Shown here: positions 1 through 7,073 of the stretch, one piece after another
Numbering within the stretch: the first letter of the stretch is position 1
How the letters are laid out: each line of letters opens with the position of its first letter
NCBI GenBank assembly: GCA_947478495.1
Contig: CANJVW010000020.1
Location: 1 to 33,387, forward strand
Direction of reading: 5' to 3'
Source: Legionellales bacterium
GTDB taxonomy: Bacteria > Pseudomonadota > Gammaproteobacteria > DSM-16500
Length of the DNA: 33,387 nt
Made by a program: the position numbers and the translations under genes
The notes under the pieces: generated by a model
What the model was told of the DNA's origin: nothing
The model's database searches: none
The model's input: only the letters and a program-made list of their open reading frames with translations

Positions 1-226
1 GGTGTGTTCATTCAAGCCGCGCTCCCAAGAGTGATACGGTGTTGCAAAATAACAGCGCATGCCCGTCAGTGTTGTGATGCGCTCATGATGAGCGAATTCT
101 TTGCCGTTATCCCATGTGATGGAGTGTCCTTTTACTTTTCTAGGTAACGATCTTAAGCGCCTCTTAACGATCCCTGGCACTTGCTTGGCATATTTTCCCT
201 TCATCTTGGCGAGCAGAGTGAACTTC
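1..226 (-). pseudogene. IS30-family transposase, 3' fragment (left copy)
   Basis: Read on the minus strand, this stretch gives the catalytic part of an IS30-type transposase in one open frame, including TWDNGKEFA (second catalytic Asp) and ERGLNEHT (region of the catalytic Glu). Bases 1-149 are the exact reverse complement of 33239-33387. Homology to the right-hand copy continues to about base 226 with one substitution, then stops abruptly, so the 5' half is missing. This copy keeps 11 bases (about 150-160) that the right copy has lost. With them the protein reads through smoothly (GIVKRRLRSLPRKVKGHS), so this is the ancestral form here. The gene also runs off the window edge. Family assignment is secure; activity is not expected from a truncated copy. 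Confidence 0.85.
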
Positions 227-400
227 CGGAATGTGTACTAGAGGGAATCCCAGTAAATAAAAAATAATGAACTGATCATTGATCGCATGGAGTCCTGCTT
301 TATTACTACCACTTTTAATAGTAGAGTGATCGACAGCAATGCCTCTCTCCAGCATCATTTCTGCTTTTATGCGGGATCGGGTGCCGTTGTTGCCAGTATA
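227..400 (-). pseudogene. Transposase remnant of uncertain family
   Basis: Upstream of the IS30 fragment on the minus strand, a short open frame reads MMLERGIAVDHSTI followed by SGSNKAGLHAIND and GFPLVHIPE. The first part resembles the N-terminal helix of IS6-type transposases and the second resembles the LHAxxD region of IS5-type DDE transposases, so this may be a chimaera or a deleted remnant. It has no credible ribosome binding site and runs into IS30 sequence without a stop. I treat it as mobile-element debris, not as a working gene. Confidence 0.35.
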
Positions 401-405
401 CGAAT

Positions 406-439
406 AAAAAAAAGGAACAACGCCTTTCGATGTTGCTCC
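406..439 (-). terminator. Rho-independent terminator of the cold-shock gene
   Basis: On the minus strand an 8-bp stem (GGAGCAAC with GTTGTTCC, one G-T pair, bases 432-439 and 414-421) closes a 10-base loop. A run of eight T follows at 406-413. It lies about 20 bases after the cold-shock stop codon. Confidence 0.85.
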
Positions 440-459
440 TTATTCACTATAGTACTAGA

Positions 460-684
460 CTATTTATCTTCGACAATCTGTACACTTTCCGCTTGAGGAC
501 CTTTTTGTCCTTGTGTGACGGTGAATGTAACGGGCTGCCCTTCTTCTAGAGAACGATATCCTGTGCCATCGATTGCACGAAAGTGAACGAATACATCTGG
601 CTCACCGTCGCCTCTTGCAATAAAACCAAATCCTTTGCTGTTATCAAACCACTTTACTGTACCGTGTTCACGCTTTGTTGACAT
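460..684 (-). CDS. Cold-shock domain protein (CspA family)
   Basis: This 74-residue protein is a single cold-shock domain that binds single-stranded RNA and DNA and melts mRNA structure in the cytoplasm. RNP1 is KGFGFI at residues 17-22 and RNP2 is VFVHF at 31-35; the [12 protein letters not shown] context is typical. An in-frame extension to 771 exists, but the ATG at 684 matches the family N-terminus and has AAGG about ten bases upstream. The leader holds a strong hairpin at 721-747. A probable promoter has a minus-strand -10 TACACT at 762-767, giving a roughly 70-base untranslated leader as is common for these genes. A terminator follows at 406-439, so it is probably monocistronic. Whether it is cold-inducible or constitutive cannot be read from the sequence. 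Confidence 0.95.
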   Translation of the reverse strand: MSTKREHGTVKWFDNSKGFGFIARGDGEPDVFVHFRAIDGTGYRSLEEGQPVTFTVTQGQKGPQAESVQIVEDK

Positions 685-720
685 ATTCTTTAACCTTTCA
701 TAAAAGTAGAAAAACGCTTC

Positions 721-747
721 AAAACTGCTTATTAATAAGACAGTTTT
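721..747 (-). promoter_or_regulatory. Long hairpin in the cold-shock gene leader
   Basis: AAAACTG at 721-727 pairs with CAGTTTT at 741-747, and CTTATT at 728-733 pairs with AATAAG at 734-739, leaving only one bulged base. The hairpin falls inside the predicted 5' untranslated leader of the minus-strand cold-shock gene, about 40 bases before the start codon. It could regulate translation or stability with temperature. On the plus strand it is followed by seven T, so it could also stop plus-strand transcription. Confidence 0.5.
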
Positions 748-819
748 TTTGCGACGGGACAAGTGTACCATAAATCAGGATAAATTGAACAAAAAAGAGG
801 GGGAGGGTGTAAAAATAAT

Positions 820-967
820 GAAAGCAGGTATGATCGAAGGACATCTTGTAACTTAAGTAGAGGTCTTGATGGAGTTTTAGGCTCCCCTCTGTTGAGGGTC
901 TGCACACCGCTCCAATCGCTGACTTCCGATCTGTTTTCGTTGAGCTTCGATTCAATACCTGCCTTAC
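820..967 (-). ncRNA. ssrS: Probable 6S RNA
   Basis: The minus-strand transcript would fold as one long rod. GCAGGTAT plus ATCGAAG near the 5' end pairs with CTTCGAT plus ATACCTGC near the 3' end, about 15-18 bp with small bulges. A large central open region follows, capped by the stem CCCTC-AACA-GAGGG. The sequence GAGCCTAAAACT just after the apical stem resembles AAGCCTTAAAACT at the same place in Escherichia coli 6S RNA. 6S RNA mimics an open promoter and binds sigma70 RNA polymerase in stationary phase. A strong sigma70 promoter lies directly upstream (974-1001). The predicted length of about 145-150 bases is shorter than the 184 of E. coli. There is no ygfA neighbour. Ends are estimates; the covariance-model test was not run. 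Confidence 0.7.
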
Positions 968-973
968 ACTTTT

Positions 974-1001
974 AGTATAGCCCTCATATTAAAAACGTCA
1001 A
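974..1001 (-). promoter_or_regulatory. Sigma70 promoter of the 6S RNA candidate
   Basis: On the minus strand the -35 box is TTGACG (996-1001), the spacer is 16 bases and the -10 box is TATACT (974-979). The expected start is about base 967, just before the closing stem of the RNA. Both boxes are close to consensus. There is no open reading frame with a ribosome site behind it, so it points to an RNA gene. Confidence 0.75.
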
Positions 1002-1041
1002 GTTTTGCATTTAAGAGAGCGTTTCCTGTATGATCCAGGGC

Positions 1042-1791
1042 ATGAAAGTGAACAAAAAACATATTATCGATCGTTTTGGCCGACATGCAAAAACGTATTC
1101 GAGTGTCGCGACCGTCCAAGCGTATGCGGCGAGCCAACTTGCCGTTTCGTTGCAAACCTTGTCTCCGGCATCGATATTGGAGATTGGTTGTGGGACGGGA
1201 TTGCTTAGCCAACATCTATTAAGACAATTTCCAAACGCATCCTGTTTGTTGACGGATATGGCATGGCCTATGCTACAAGAGTGCCATTCTTTTTTATCGT
1301 CGCTTTCTCTCGCAAATGTTAATTTAGCGTGTATGGATGGAGAGCGTCTGAGTGTTGATTCTTCTTTCGATTTAATTGTCTCGAGTATGACGCTGCATTG
1401 GTTCTCTGATTTTTATACAAGCTGTCAAAACATTATAAAACAATTAACCTCTGGCGGGCGTTTTGTTTTTACTTTGTTGGGGGACAGTTCGTTTTCAGAA
1501 TGGCATGCCATTTGTAAATCGGAGAATGTGCCGATCGCAACGCCGATTTTTCCGTCCGTTGAATCATTGCTAAACCATTTTCCAGCGATGGATATTCGTG
1601 TTGAGCGGCATCAAAAAACGTATCCGAGTGTCCATGCGTTTCTGCATACACTGCGACAATTGGGTGCGACATCGACACGCCCGGGTTATGCACCGTTATC
1701 TGTTGGATCGTTACGGAAATTATTAAGACAATTTAATCAAGAGATCACGATTTCGTATGAAGTGGTTCAGGGGTGTTATATTAATGATTAA
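1042..1791 (+). CDS. bioC: Malonyl-ACP O-methyltransferase BioC
   Basis: BioC methylates malonyl-ACP with S-adenosylmethionine, letting the fatty acid enzymes build pimeloyl-ACP, the first stage of biotin synthesis. The N-terminus VNKKHIIDRFGRHAKTY aligns with the conserved start of the family (E. coli begins MATVNKQ). The SAM-binding loop is ILEIGCGTGLL near residues 41-52. FDLIVSSMTLHW follows further on, as in class I methyltransferases. I chose the ATG at 1042 because it matches family starts; an ATG at 1030 adds four residues, and neither has a strong ribosome site. It stands alone, divergent from the 6S promoter, and its stop overlaps by a few bases the stop of the convergent NlpC/P60-like gene. 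No other bio genes are in the window. Confidence 0.85.
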   Translation: MKVNKKHIIDRFGRHAKTYSSVATVQAYAASQLAVSLQTLSPASILEIGCGTGLLSQHLLRQFPNASCLLTDMAWPMLQECHSFLSSLSLANVNLACMDGERLSVDSSFDLIVSSMTLHWFSDFYTSCQNIIKQLTSGGRFVFTLLGDSSFSEWHAICKSENVPIATPIFPSVESLLNHFPAMDIRVERHQKTYPSVHAFLHTLRQLGATSTRPGYAPLSVGSLRKLLRQFNQEITISYEVVQGCYIND

Positions 1792-2603
1792 TGTCCCAAC
1801 GGCCTTGCCATCTCAAAATTGACCTGTCTTTTCCATGAAGAATGCAAGCGCCAGGCATAGGCGGACGGTTCGCCGTTGTCTGGGTTCACTTTCAGTGCGA
1901 GGGTGCCGATACCAATCCCTGACGTGTGAGGCAGTCGAGTGTCCTTACTATGTCCGGCGGGCGCGGAGTCGGCGACTTGTACGAGAAATGCATCTTGAAT
2001 ACGGATAGGTTTGTTCATAATCATCATTACGTGTCCGCTGGAATTATTTTTTTTGCGAAACACGAGCACATCACCGGGTTGCAATTCTTCGACTTCGTCT
2101 ACTTTATTCCAGTGGTGTTCTGGTTGTTCGTCGGAAGAGAGATTTTTAAAAAAGTCGTAGTAATGGAGAGACGTGGGATTATCGGTGCCACTGGATGCGA
2201 CTAAGCTGGAGTAAGAAGAGGGTGAAACGGCTTGCAAGATATGATCTACATAATTCGAGCAGTCAATAACATAAACGCCCTTTGACGTGTCAAAATGACT
2301 TCCGCCGAGCTCATAGGCTGTATAGCTCAGTGTCGAAATAGTCTTATGAACAAAATCCACAAAATGCTGGCTCAGCGATGTCACCAAGCTAGATGAAGAT
2401 CGATAGGGAAGGGGCATGAGTGTGACGGGGGGAGGCAGAATAGGTTTTTTGACGCAGTGTACAATGTGGCGATGTCTTTTATGATTAATCGTGTGATGTG
2501 CTTTATAAGGTGTTGTCTGTGGCGGTGTCGGCGCGATAGCAGAAGCTGCTCCGTTGAGAACAAAAAATAGAAAACCTAATATCACGCTTAAAAAATAAGG
2601 CAT
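1788..2603 (-). CDS. Exported NlpC/P60-like cysteine peptidase or amidase
   Basis: The 271-residue product starts with a hydrophobic segment (about residues 4-24) ending in ASA, consistent with export. A histidine- and proline-rich linker follows (about 25-65), then a domain with an NlpC/P60 or CHAP arrangement. The candidate nucleophile is Cys115 in VIDCSNYVD, then LQPGDVLVFR, then His191 in SGHVMMI. Such enzymes cut peptidoglycan peptides or related amide bonds in the envelope. I used the ATG at 2603; a TTG one codon earlier is possible. The gene begins six bases after the queH stop, so it is probably co-transcribed and translationally coupled, although the two functions have no known link. 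The ELQPGD and GH motifs make the fold likely; the substrate is unknown. Confidence 0.65.
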   Translation of the reverse strand: MPYFLSVILGFLFFVLNGAASAIAPTPPQTTPYKAHHTINHKRHRHIVHCVKKPILPPPVTLMPLPYRSSSSLVTSLSQHFVDFVHKTISTLSYTAYELGGSHFDTSKGVYVIDCSNYVDHILQAVSPSSYSSLVASSGTDNPTSLHYYDFFKNLSSDEQPEHHWNKVDEVEELQPGDVLVFRKKNNSSGHVMMIMNKPIRIQDAFLVQVADSAPAGHSKDTRLPHTSGIGIGTLALKVNPDNGEPSAYAWRLHSSWKRQVNFEMARPLGH

Positions 2604-2609
2604 CAAAGG

Positions 2610-3284
2610 CTATGACTCGAGAGAGGTGTCAGGATTGACAGTGTCACTACCGTAATACTGTTTGCCGATATCAATAGTGGGTCGATTGTTTTGTAGGCGC
2701 CAGCGATTCGTATCGCGTAGTGAATAAACGCAGCCACAATATTCTTGTTGATAAAATTTCTCTTCTTTGGAGATCGTAATCATGCGCTGTGAGCCGCCTT
2801 CTTTGCGCCAGTTAAATGTCCAATACGTTAAATCAGGATAAGCGGATGCGGAACGGAGACCTGATTCATTAATTTGGTTCATGTCTTTCCATCGCGAAAT
2901 GCCTAACGAGCTGGTGAACACAGGAAAACCGTGCTCGTGGGCGTAAAGGGCAGTGCGGTCAAATCGCATGTCAAAACAGACGGTGCAACGTGCACCTCGT
3001 TCGGGTTCATTTTTCAGACTTTTAGCGCGCGTAAACCATTCGTCACTATCATAGTCTGCTTCGACAAAAGGGATGTTATGTTTTTCCGCGAAGCGAATAT
3101 TTTCATCTTTGCGTAGCAAGTATTCTTTGACGGGGTGAATGTTGGGGTTGTAAAAGAAGACAGTGTATGCAATGTCTGATTCGATTAAGCGTTGCATCAC
3201 TTCGCCAGAGCAAGGCGCGCAGCAGGAATGCAAAAGTAATTTTGTTGCACCATCGGGGAGCTGTAGCTTCTTTGTGGGTTGCAT
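2610..3284 (-). CDS. queH: Epoxyqueuosine reductase QueH
   Basis: QueH carries out the last step of queuosine formation, reducing epoxyqueuosine to queuosine in the anticodon of tRNA-Asp, -Asn, -His and -Tyr. It replaces the unrelated cobalamin enzyme QueG. The 224-residue protein has the family signature: [11 protein letters not shown] (Cys21, Cys22, Cys25), the [11 protein letters not shown] motif, RCTVCFDMR, the [11 protein letters not shown] segment and a late YCGC pair. These cysteines bind an iron-sulfur cluster and a second metal site in studied members. Its length is normal. An AGGTT about ten bases before ATG 3284 is a weak ribosome site. It heads a two-gene unit with the NlpC/P60-like gene. 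queC, an early gene of the same pathway, is 15 kb away. Confidence 0.93.
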   Translation of the reverse strand: MQPTKKLQLPDGATKLLLHSCCAPCSGEVMQRLIESDIAYTVFFYNPNIHPVKEYLLRKDENIRFAEKHNIPFVEADYDSDEWFTRAKSLKNEPERGARCTVCFDMRFDRTALYAHEHGFPVFTSSLGISRWKDMNQINESGLRSASAYPDLTYWTFNWRKEGGSQRMITISKEEKFYQQEYCGCVYSLRDTNRWRLQNNRPTIDIGKQYYGSDTVNPDTSLES

Positions 3285-3390
3285 TATGCGATTGAACCTA
3301 TTAGATGAGTGAGCATTGTACAGAACTTTTGTTATGTTGTCACTTAAAGGTTTGATTAACAGGCAATAATACGTTGTAACTCTTTAAAAA

Positions 3391-3433
3391 ATAGGCAAAT
3401 ATAGGAGCCAGCGAGTGACCGGATAGGCAAATA
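3391..3433. repeat. Direct repeat in a divergent intergenic region
   Basis: The 11-mer ATAGGCAAATA occurs at 3391-3401 and again at 3423-3433, 32 bases apart (about three helical turns). It lies between divergent queH and the sugar porter gene. It could be a pair of regulator sites for the sugar operon; no regulator gene is adjacent. Confidence 0.35.
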
Positions 3434-3521
3434 CAAGACGATCAATATAAGCTTGCTTTCATTAGTAGATTGTGGAACAGTAACGCCGATATTTATGAAC
3501 GGAATTGACAGAGGGAATATT

Positions 3522-4901
3522 ATGCGACAGAAGGTGCACTCTCGTTATTTGATTTACTTTATTTCTGCTTTTGCCGCGATCACAGGATTATTGTTTGGGT
3601 ATGATACAGGCGTGATTTCAGGCGCTCTCCTTTTCATACGTCAAGATTTTCACTTAAGTTCTGCCATGGTTGGTGTGACGGTCAGCTCTGTTTTATTGGG
3701 CGCGCTGCTCGGTTCGGCGATGAGCGGGAAAATGACAGATAAAATGGGACGTCATAAATCGTTAGTCATAGTGTCTTTTGTTTTTATTATTGGAACGTTG
3801 ATCACCGCTATTGCTGCGAGTAATCAACAATTGATTATCGGTCGCATTATTCTTGGCATGGCGATTGGTACAGGTTCTTTTGTCGCGCCGCTTTATTTAG
3901 CGGAAATGGCGCCTCCGAAAGCACGTGGTTTTTTAGTGACGCTTAACCAGCTTGCTATTACGCTCGGCATTGTTGCTGCCTATGTAGTGGATTATGTATT
4001 TTCAGGACAGGGCGAGTGGCGATGGATGTTTGGCTGTGGTGTTGTTCCAGCCCTGCTGTTATTCATAGGTACTGTTTTCTTGCCAGAAAGTCCGCGTTGG
4101 TTAGTGTTGAAAGGGTTTTCAGCGGAAGCCGCCGCTGTTCTAGAAACGATTCGCCCCACCGCGGCTGAAGCGAATCAAGAATTATTGGACATTCAACAAA
4201 GCATTACAGAAAAAAAACCATCATGGCGATTATTATTTTCTAAAGCAATACGACCCGTGTTTTACATGAGTTTGGGCTTAAGCTTTTTTCAACAGGTGAC
4301 AGGAATTAATGCTGTCATTTATTATGCGCCTACTATTTTGCAGCAAGCGGGCTTTGGAAAGGCAACAACGGCTATTTTAGCGACGTTGGCGATCGGTATT
4401 TTTAATGTGGTATTTACGGTGATTGCTCTGCCGTTGATTGATTGTTGGGGGCGTCGTCCTTTGTTGTTCATGGGGTTGACTGGCATGTTTTTTAGTTTGA
4501 TCGCGCAAAGCATTGCTTTTTACTTCCCTCATTTAGAATGTTTACGTTGGGTGACCATGGGAAGCATGATTATTTATATCGCCTGCTTTGCGATGAGTTT
4601 GGGTCCTATGATGTGGTTATTGATCTCTGAGATATTTCCGCTTGAAGTGCGTGGGCTAGGTATCAGTATCGCGGTTTCCGTATGTTGGGCTTTTAATATG
4701 TTGGTTGCATTGACGCTGATGAGTTTGATTGATTTCTGTGGCGTGAGCGGATTGTTTTTATTGTACGCTGCTTTCTGTTTGTTGGGTATCGTGTGTGTAT
4801 ATTACTTTGTGCCAGAAACGAAAGGGTGTTCTCTGGAGCAGATTGAAAATAATATACACGCAGGGAAGCAGCTTCGTGAGTTAGGTGTTTCGTTAAAGTA
4901 A
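3522..4901 (+). CDS. MFS sugar porter (sugar/H+ symporter family)
   Basis: This 459-residue inner-membrane protein has the 12-helix sugar porter pattern: GLLFGYDTGVISGAL in helix 1, DKMGRHKS between helices 2 and 3, LPESPRWLV after helix 6, QQVTGINAVIYY in helix 7, GRRPLL between helices 8 and 9, and VPETKG near the C-terminus. These are hallmarks of the XylE/GalP/AraE group, which import hexoses, pentoses or related compounds with protons. The ATG at 3522 is preceded by GAGGG with good spacing; an upstream extension to 3453 lacks such a site and would add an unusual tail. It is first in an operon with an SDR and D-mannonate dehydratase, so the cargo is probably a hexuronate or a sugar that feeds it. 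That cargo is inference. Confidence 0.88.
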   Translation: MRQKVHSRYLIYFISAFAAITGLLFGYDTGVISGALLFIRQDFHLSSAMVGVTVSSVLLGALLGSAMSGKMTDKMGRHKSLVIVSFVFIIGTLITAIAASNQQLIIGRIILGMAIGTGSFVAPLYLAEMAPPKARGFLVTLNQLAITLGIVAAYVVDYVFSGQGEWRWMFGCGVVPALLLFIGTVFLPESPRWLVLKGFSAEAAAVLETIRPTAAEANQELLDIQQSITEKKPSWRLLFSKAIRPVFYMSLGLSFFQQVTGINAVIYYAPTILQQAGFGKATTAILATLAIGIFNVVFTVIALPLIDCWGRRPLLFMGLTGMFFSLIAQSIAFYFPHLECLRWVTMGSMIIYIACFAMSLGPMMWLLISEIFPLEVRGLGISIAVSVCWAFNMLVALTLMSLIDFCGVSGLFLLYAAFCLLGIVCVYYFVPETKGCSLEQIENNIHAGKQLRELGVSLK

Positions 4902-4923
4902 AATTAAGTGTCAAGGAGAAGCA

Positions 4924-5712
4924 ATGCTTTTAAAAGACAAAGTCATTTTAATCACGGGATCATCGACCGGCATTGGCGCGGCAGTTGCGCGACGTTGTAT
5001 TGCACAAGGTGCGCAGGTGATGGTTCATGGCCGTCATCAAGAACGTATGGCCGCGCTATGTGACGAGCTTGGTTCAAGCGCTCACTATGTGATTGCATCG
5101 TTAGAAGAGACAAGCACGCCGAAAAAGCTAGTACAAGCGACGATGGATGCGTTTGGTGCGATACATGGTTTGGTGAACAATGCAGCGATTTATCCACGTA
5201 ATGATATTGACACACTAACATCCGATTTATTTGATGATATTTTACAGATTAATGTCAAAGCGCCTCTCTTTCTAACAAAGGAAGTGGTGCATGCTTTTCG
5301 CAAACAAAAAACGGGTGGTAGCATTGTCAATATTGGCTCTATCAATGCGTATTGCGGTCAATCGGATTTACTCTGCTATTCGATGTCGAAAGGTGCGTTG
5401 ATGACCATGACACGTAATTTAGCTGATTCATTAGGACGTGAGAAAATTCGCCTGAATCAATTGAATGTCGGTTGGACGCCAACGGAAAATGAAATTGCGT
5501 TGAAAAAACAAGAGGGGTTGTCAGAAGATTGGCAGACTAATATTCCTACAGTGTATGCACCTATTGGCGCGTTGCAATCCCCTGAGAATGTAGCGGCACA
5601 TGTTGTTTTTTGGTTGTCCGATGATTCTGTTCCAACGAATGGTGCAGTGTATGAGGTTGAGCAATATCCCATTATTGGACGCAACCGAATTAATGATTTA
5701 ACGAATGTTTAA
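4924..5712 (+). CDS. SDR-family NAD(P)-dependent oxidoreductase
   Basis: The 262-residue protein is a classical short-chain dehydrogenase with a Rossmann fold. The cofactor loop TGSSTGIG is at residues 11-18, NNAA at 85-88, the catalytic Ser near 139, and the YxxxK pair is Tyr152 and Lys156. It has a strong AAGGAG ribosome site and starts 22 bases after the sugar porter. It sits between the transporter and D-mannonate dehydratase. A role as a sugar-acid dehydrogenase, for example interconverting D-mannonate and D-fructuronate, or oxidising the imported sugar, is therefore reasonable. Homology at this level does not fix the substrate. The N-terminal arginine in MVHGRH suggests NADP could be accepted. 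Confidence 0.88.
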   Translation: MLLKDKVILITGSSTGIGAAVARRCIAQGAQVMVHGRHQERMAALCDELGSSAHYVIASLEETSTPKKLVQATMDAFGAIHGLVNNAAIYPRNDIDTLTSDLFDDILQINVKAPLFLTKEVVHAFRKQKTGGSIVNIGSINAYCGQSDLLCYSMSKGALMTMTRNLADSLGREKIRLNQLNVGWTPTENEIALKKQEGLSEDWQTNIPTVYAPIGALQSPENVAAHVVFWLSDDSVPTNGAVYEVEQYPIIGRNRINDLTNV

Positions 5713-5733
5713 CTTGCGATAGAGAGAGAAAAG

Positions 5734-6942
5734 ATGAAAATTATTGATGCAAAAGTGTTTGTGACGTGCCCAGGCCGCAATTTTGTTACGATTAAAATTA
5801 TGACGGATGAAGGGATTTATGGTATTGGTGATGGCACTGTGAATGGCCGTGAGTTGGCCGTTGTTTCTTATCTAGAAGATCACCTTATTCCTTGTCTCAT
5901 TGGCCGTGATCCGCGTGACATCGAAGACATTTGGCAGTATTTCTATCGCGGTGTGTATTGGCGCCGTGGCCCGATTACGATGGCAGCGATTGGTGCTATT
6001 GATATGGCATTGTGGGATATTAAAGGCAAAGCCTTAAATACGCCTGTTTACAATTTGTTGGGCGGCAAATGCCGTGACGGTCTCATGGTGTATGGTCATG
6101 CGAATGGCAGTACTATTGAAGAAACTGTGCAAGAAGTCGGACGCTATATTGATATGGGTTATTTAGCGATTCGCGCACAAACGGGTGTACCCGGTTTGGA
6201 AGATAGCTATGGTATTTCAAAAGATAAAATGTTTTATGAGCCTGCTAAAAAAGGATTGCCACCTGAGTATCATTGGTCTACCGAAAAATATTTAGCGCAC
6301 GTGCCGAAAATGTTTAAAGCGATTCGTGATCAATACGGTTCCGATCCGCATATTTTGCATGATTGTCACCATCGATTAACACCGATTGAAGCAGCACGAT
6401 TAGGTAAAGAGATCGAGCCTTATCATTTGTTCTGGTTGGAAGATACGGTACCTGCTGAATTGCAAGAAGGGTTCCGCATTATCCGTCAACATACGACAAC
6501 ACCATTAGCCGTCGGTGAAATATTTAACACGGTCTGGGACGCGACAACACTGATTACAGAACAATTGATTGATTACCTACGTATGGCAGTAGTGCACGGT
6601 GGTGGCATTACACCGATGAAGAAGATTGCGGCCTTGGCTGAAATCTATCACATTAAAACAGGCTGTCATGGTGCAACCGATTTGTCTCCTATCACGATGG
6701 CGTCGGCGTTGCATTTTGGCATGTCGATTAATAATTTCGGTGTTCAAGAATACATGCGTCATACGCCGGAAACAGATGCTGTATTCCCGCACGCGTATAC
6801 ATTTAACAAAGGTTATATGTTGCCAGGCGATGCGCCAGGGTTGGGTGTGGACTTTGATGAGAAGTTAGCCGCTAAATATCCGTATGAACGCGCTTACTTG
6901 CCCATCAATCGTAAGTTGGATGGTACGTTGTTTAATTGGTAA
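5734..6942 (+). CDS. manD: D-mannonate dehydratase, enolase superfamily
   Basis: The 402-residue protein belongs to the mandelate racemase/enolase superfamily, ManD (RspA-like) group. It should convert D-mannonate to 2-keto-3-deoxy-D-gluconate, the committed step of glucuronate breakdown. Residues known to matter in the studied Novosphingobium ManD fall at the same numbers here: Arg147 and Tyr159 as base pair, Asp210, Glu236 and Glu262 as magnesium ligands, His212 as acid. His312 and Glu339 are also present. Length is identical to that enzyme, which argues for the high-activity type rather than the low-activity or D-gluconate-preferring branch. It is third in the operon, 21 bases after the SDR, with GAGAG before the ATG. 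Kinases or aldolases for the product are not in the window. Confidence 0.88.
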   Translation: MKIIDAKVFVTCPGRNFVTIKIMTDEGIYGIGDGTVNGRELAVVSYLEDHLIPCLIGRDPRDIEDIWQYFYRGVYWRRGPITMAAIGAIDMALWDIKGKALNTPVYNLLGGKCRDGLMVYGHANGSTIEETVQEVGRYIDMGYLAIRAQTGVPGLEDSYGISKDKMFYEPAKKGLPPEYHWSTEKYLAHVPKMFKAIRDQYGSDPHILHDCHHRLTPIEAARLGKEIEPYHLFWLEDTVPAELQEGFRIIRQHTTTPLAVGEIFNTVWDATTLITEQLIDYLRMAVVHGGGITPMKKIAALAEIYHIKTGCHGATDLSPITMASALHFGMSINNFGVQEYMRHTPETDAVFPHAYTFNKGYMLPGDAPGLGVDFDEKLAAKYPYERAYLPINRKLDGTLFNW

Positions 6943-6964
6943 TACTGCTCTTTCTGAAAAGATT

Positions 6965-7048
6965 GTAGGGTGGGCAAAGCGCTTTTTGCGTGCCCACCAT
7001 TTCCTTATGCTGGTGGTGGGCACGCAAAAAGCGCTTTGCCCACCCTAC
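6965..7048. repeat. Inverted pair of REP-like palindromes
   Basis: Two perfectly matching 35-base arms (6965-6999 and 7014-7048) flank a 14-base centre. Each arm is itself an imperfect palindrome, with GGTGGGC at one side and GCCCACC at the other and a central AAAGCGC/TTTTTGCG. Sequences starting GTAGGGTGGGCAAAGCG are a widespread proteobacterial repeat, usually mobilised by REP-associated tyrosine transposases; that comparison is from memory. Lying between manD and fabV, the structure could also stop transcription in both directions. Confidence 0.85.
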
Positions 7049-7073
7049 GGTTTAACAAAAAGAAGGTTATGTC

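Noticed and set aside
460-771. Long form of the cold-shock protein starting at 771
   Set aside because: The extra 29 residues are encoded by the leader hairpin and promoter region and are absent from the family.
719-955. Minus-strand open frame over the 6S region
   Set aside because: It has no ribosome site and runs through the 6S-like RNA and the cold-shock promoter; the RNA fold and promoter explain the sequence better.
1029-1034. TATGAT as a -10 box for bioC
   Set aside because: With TTGCAT at 18 bases it looks plausible, but transcription would start at about the ATG itself, so I did not list it.
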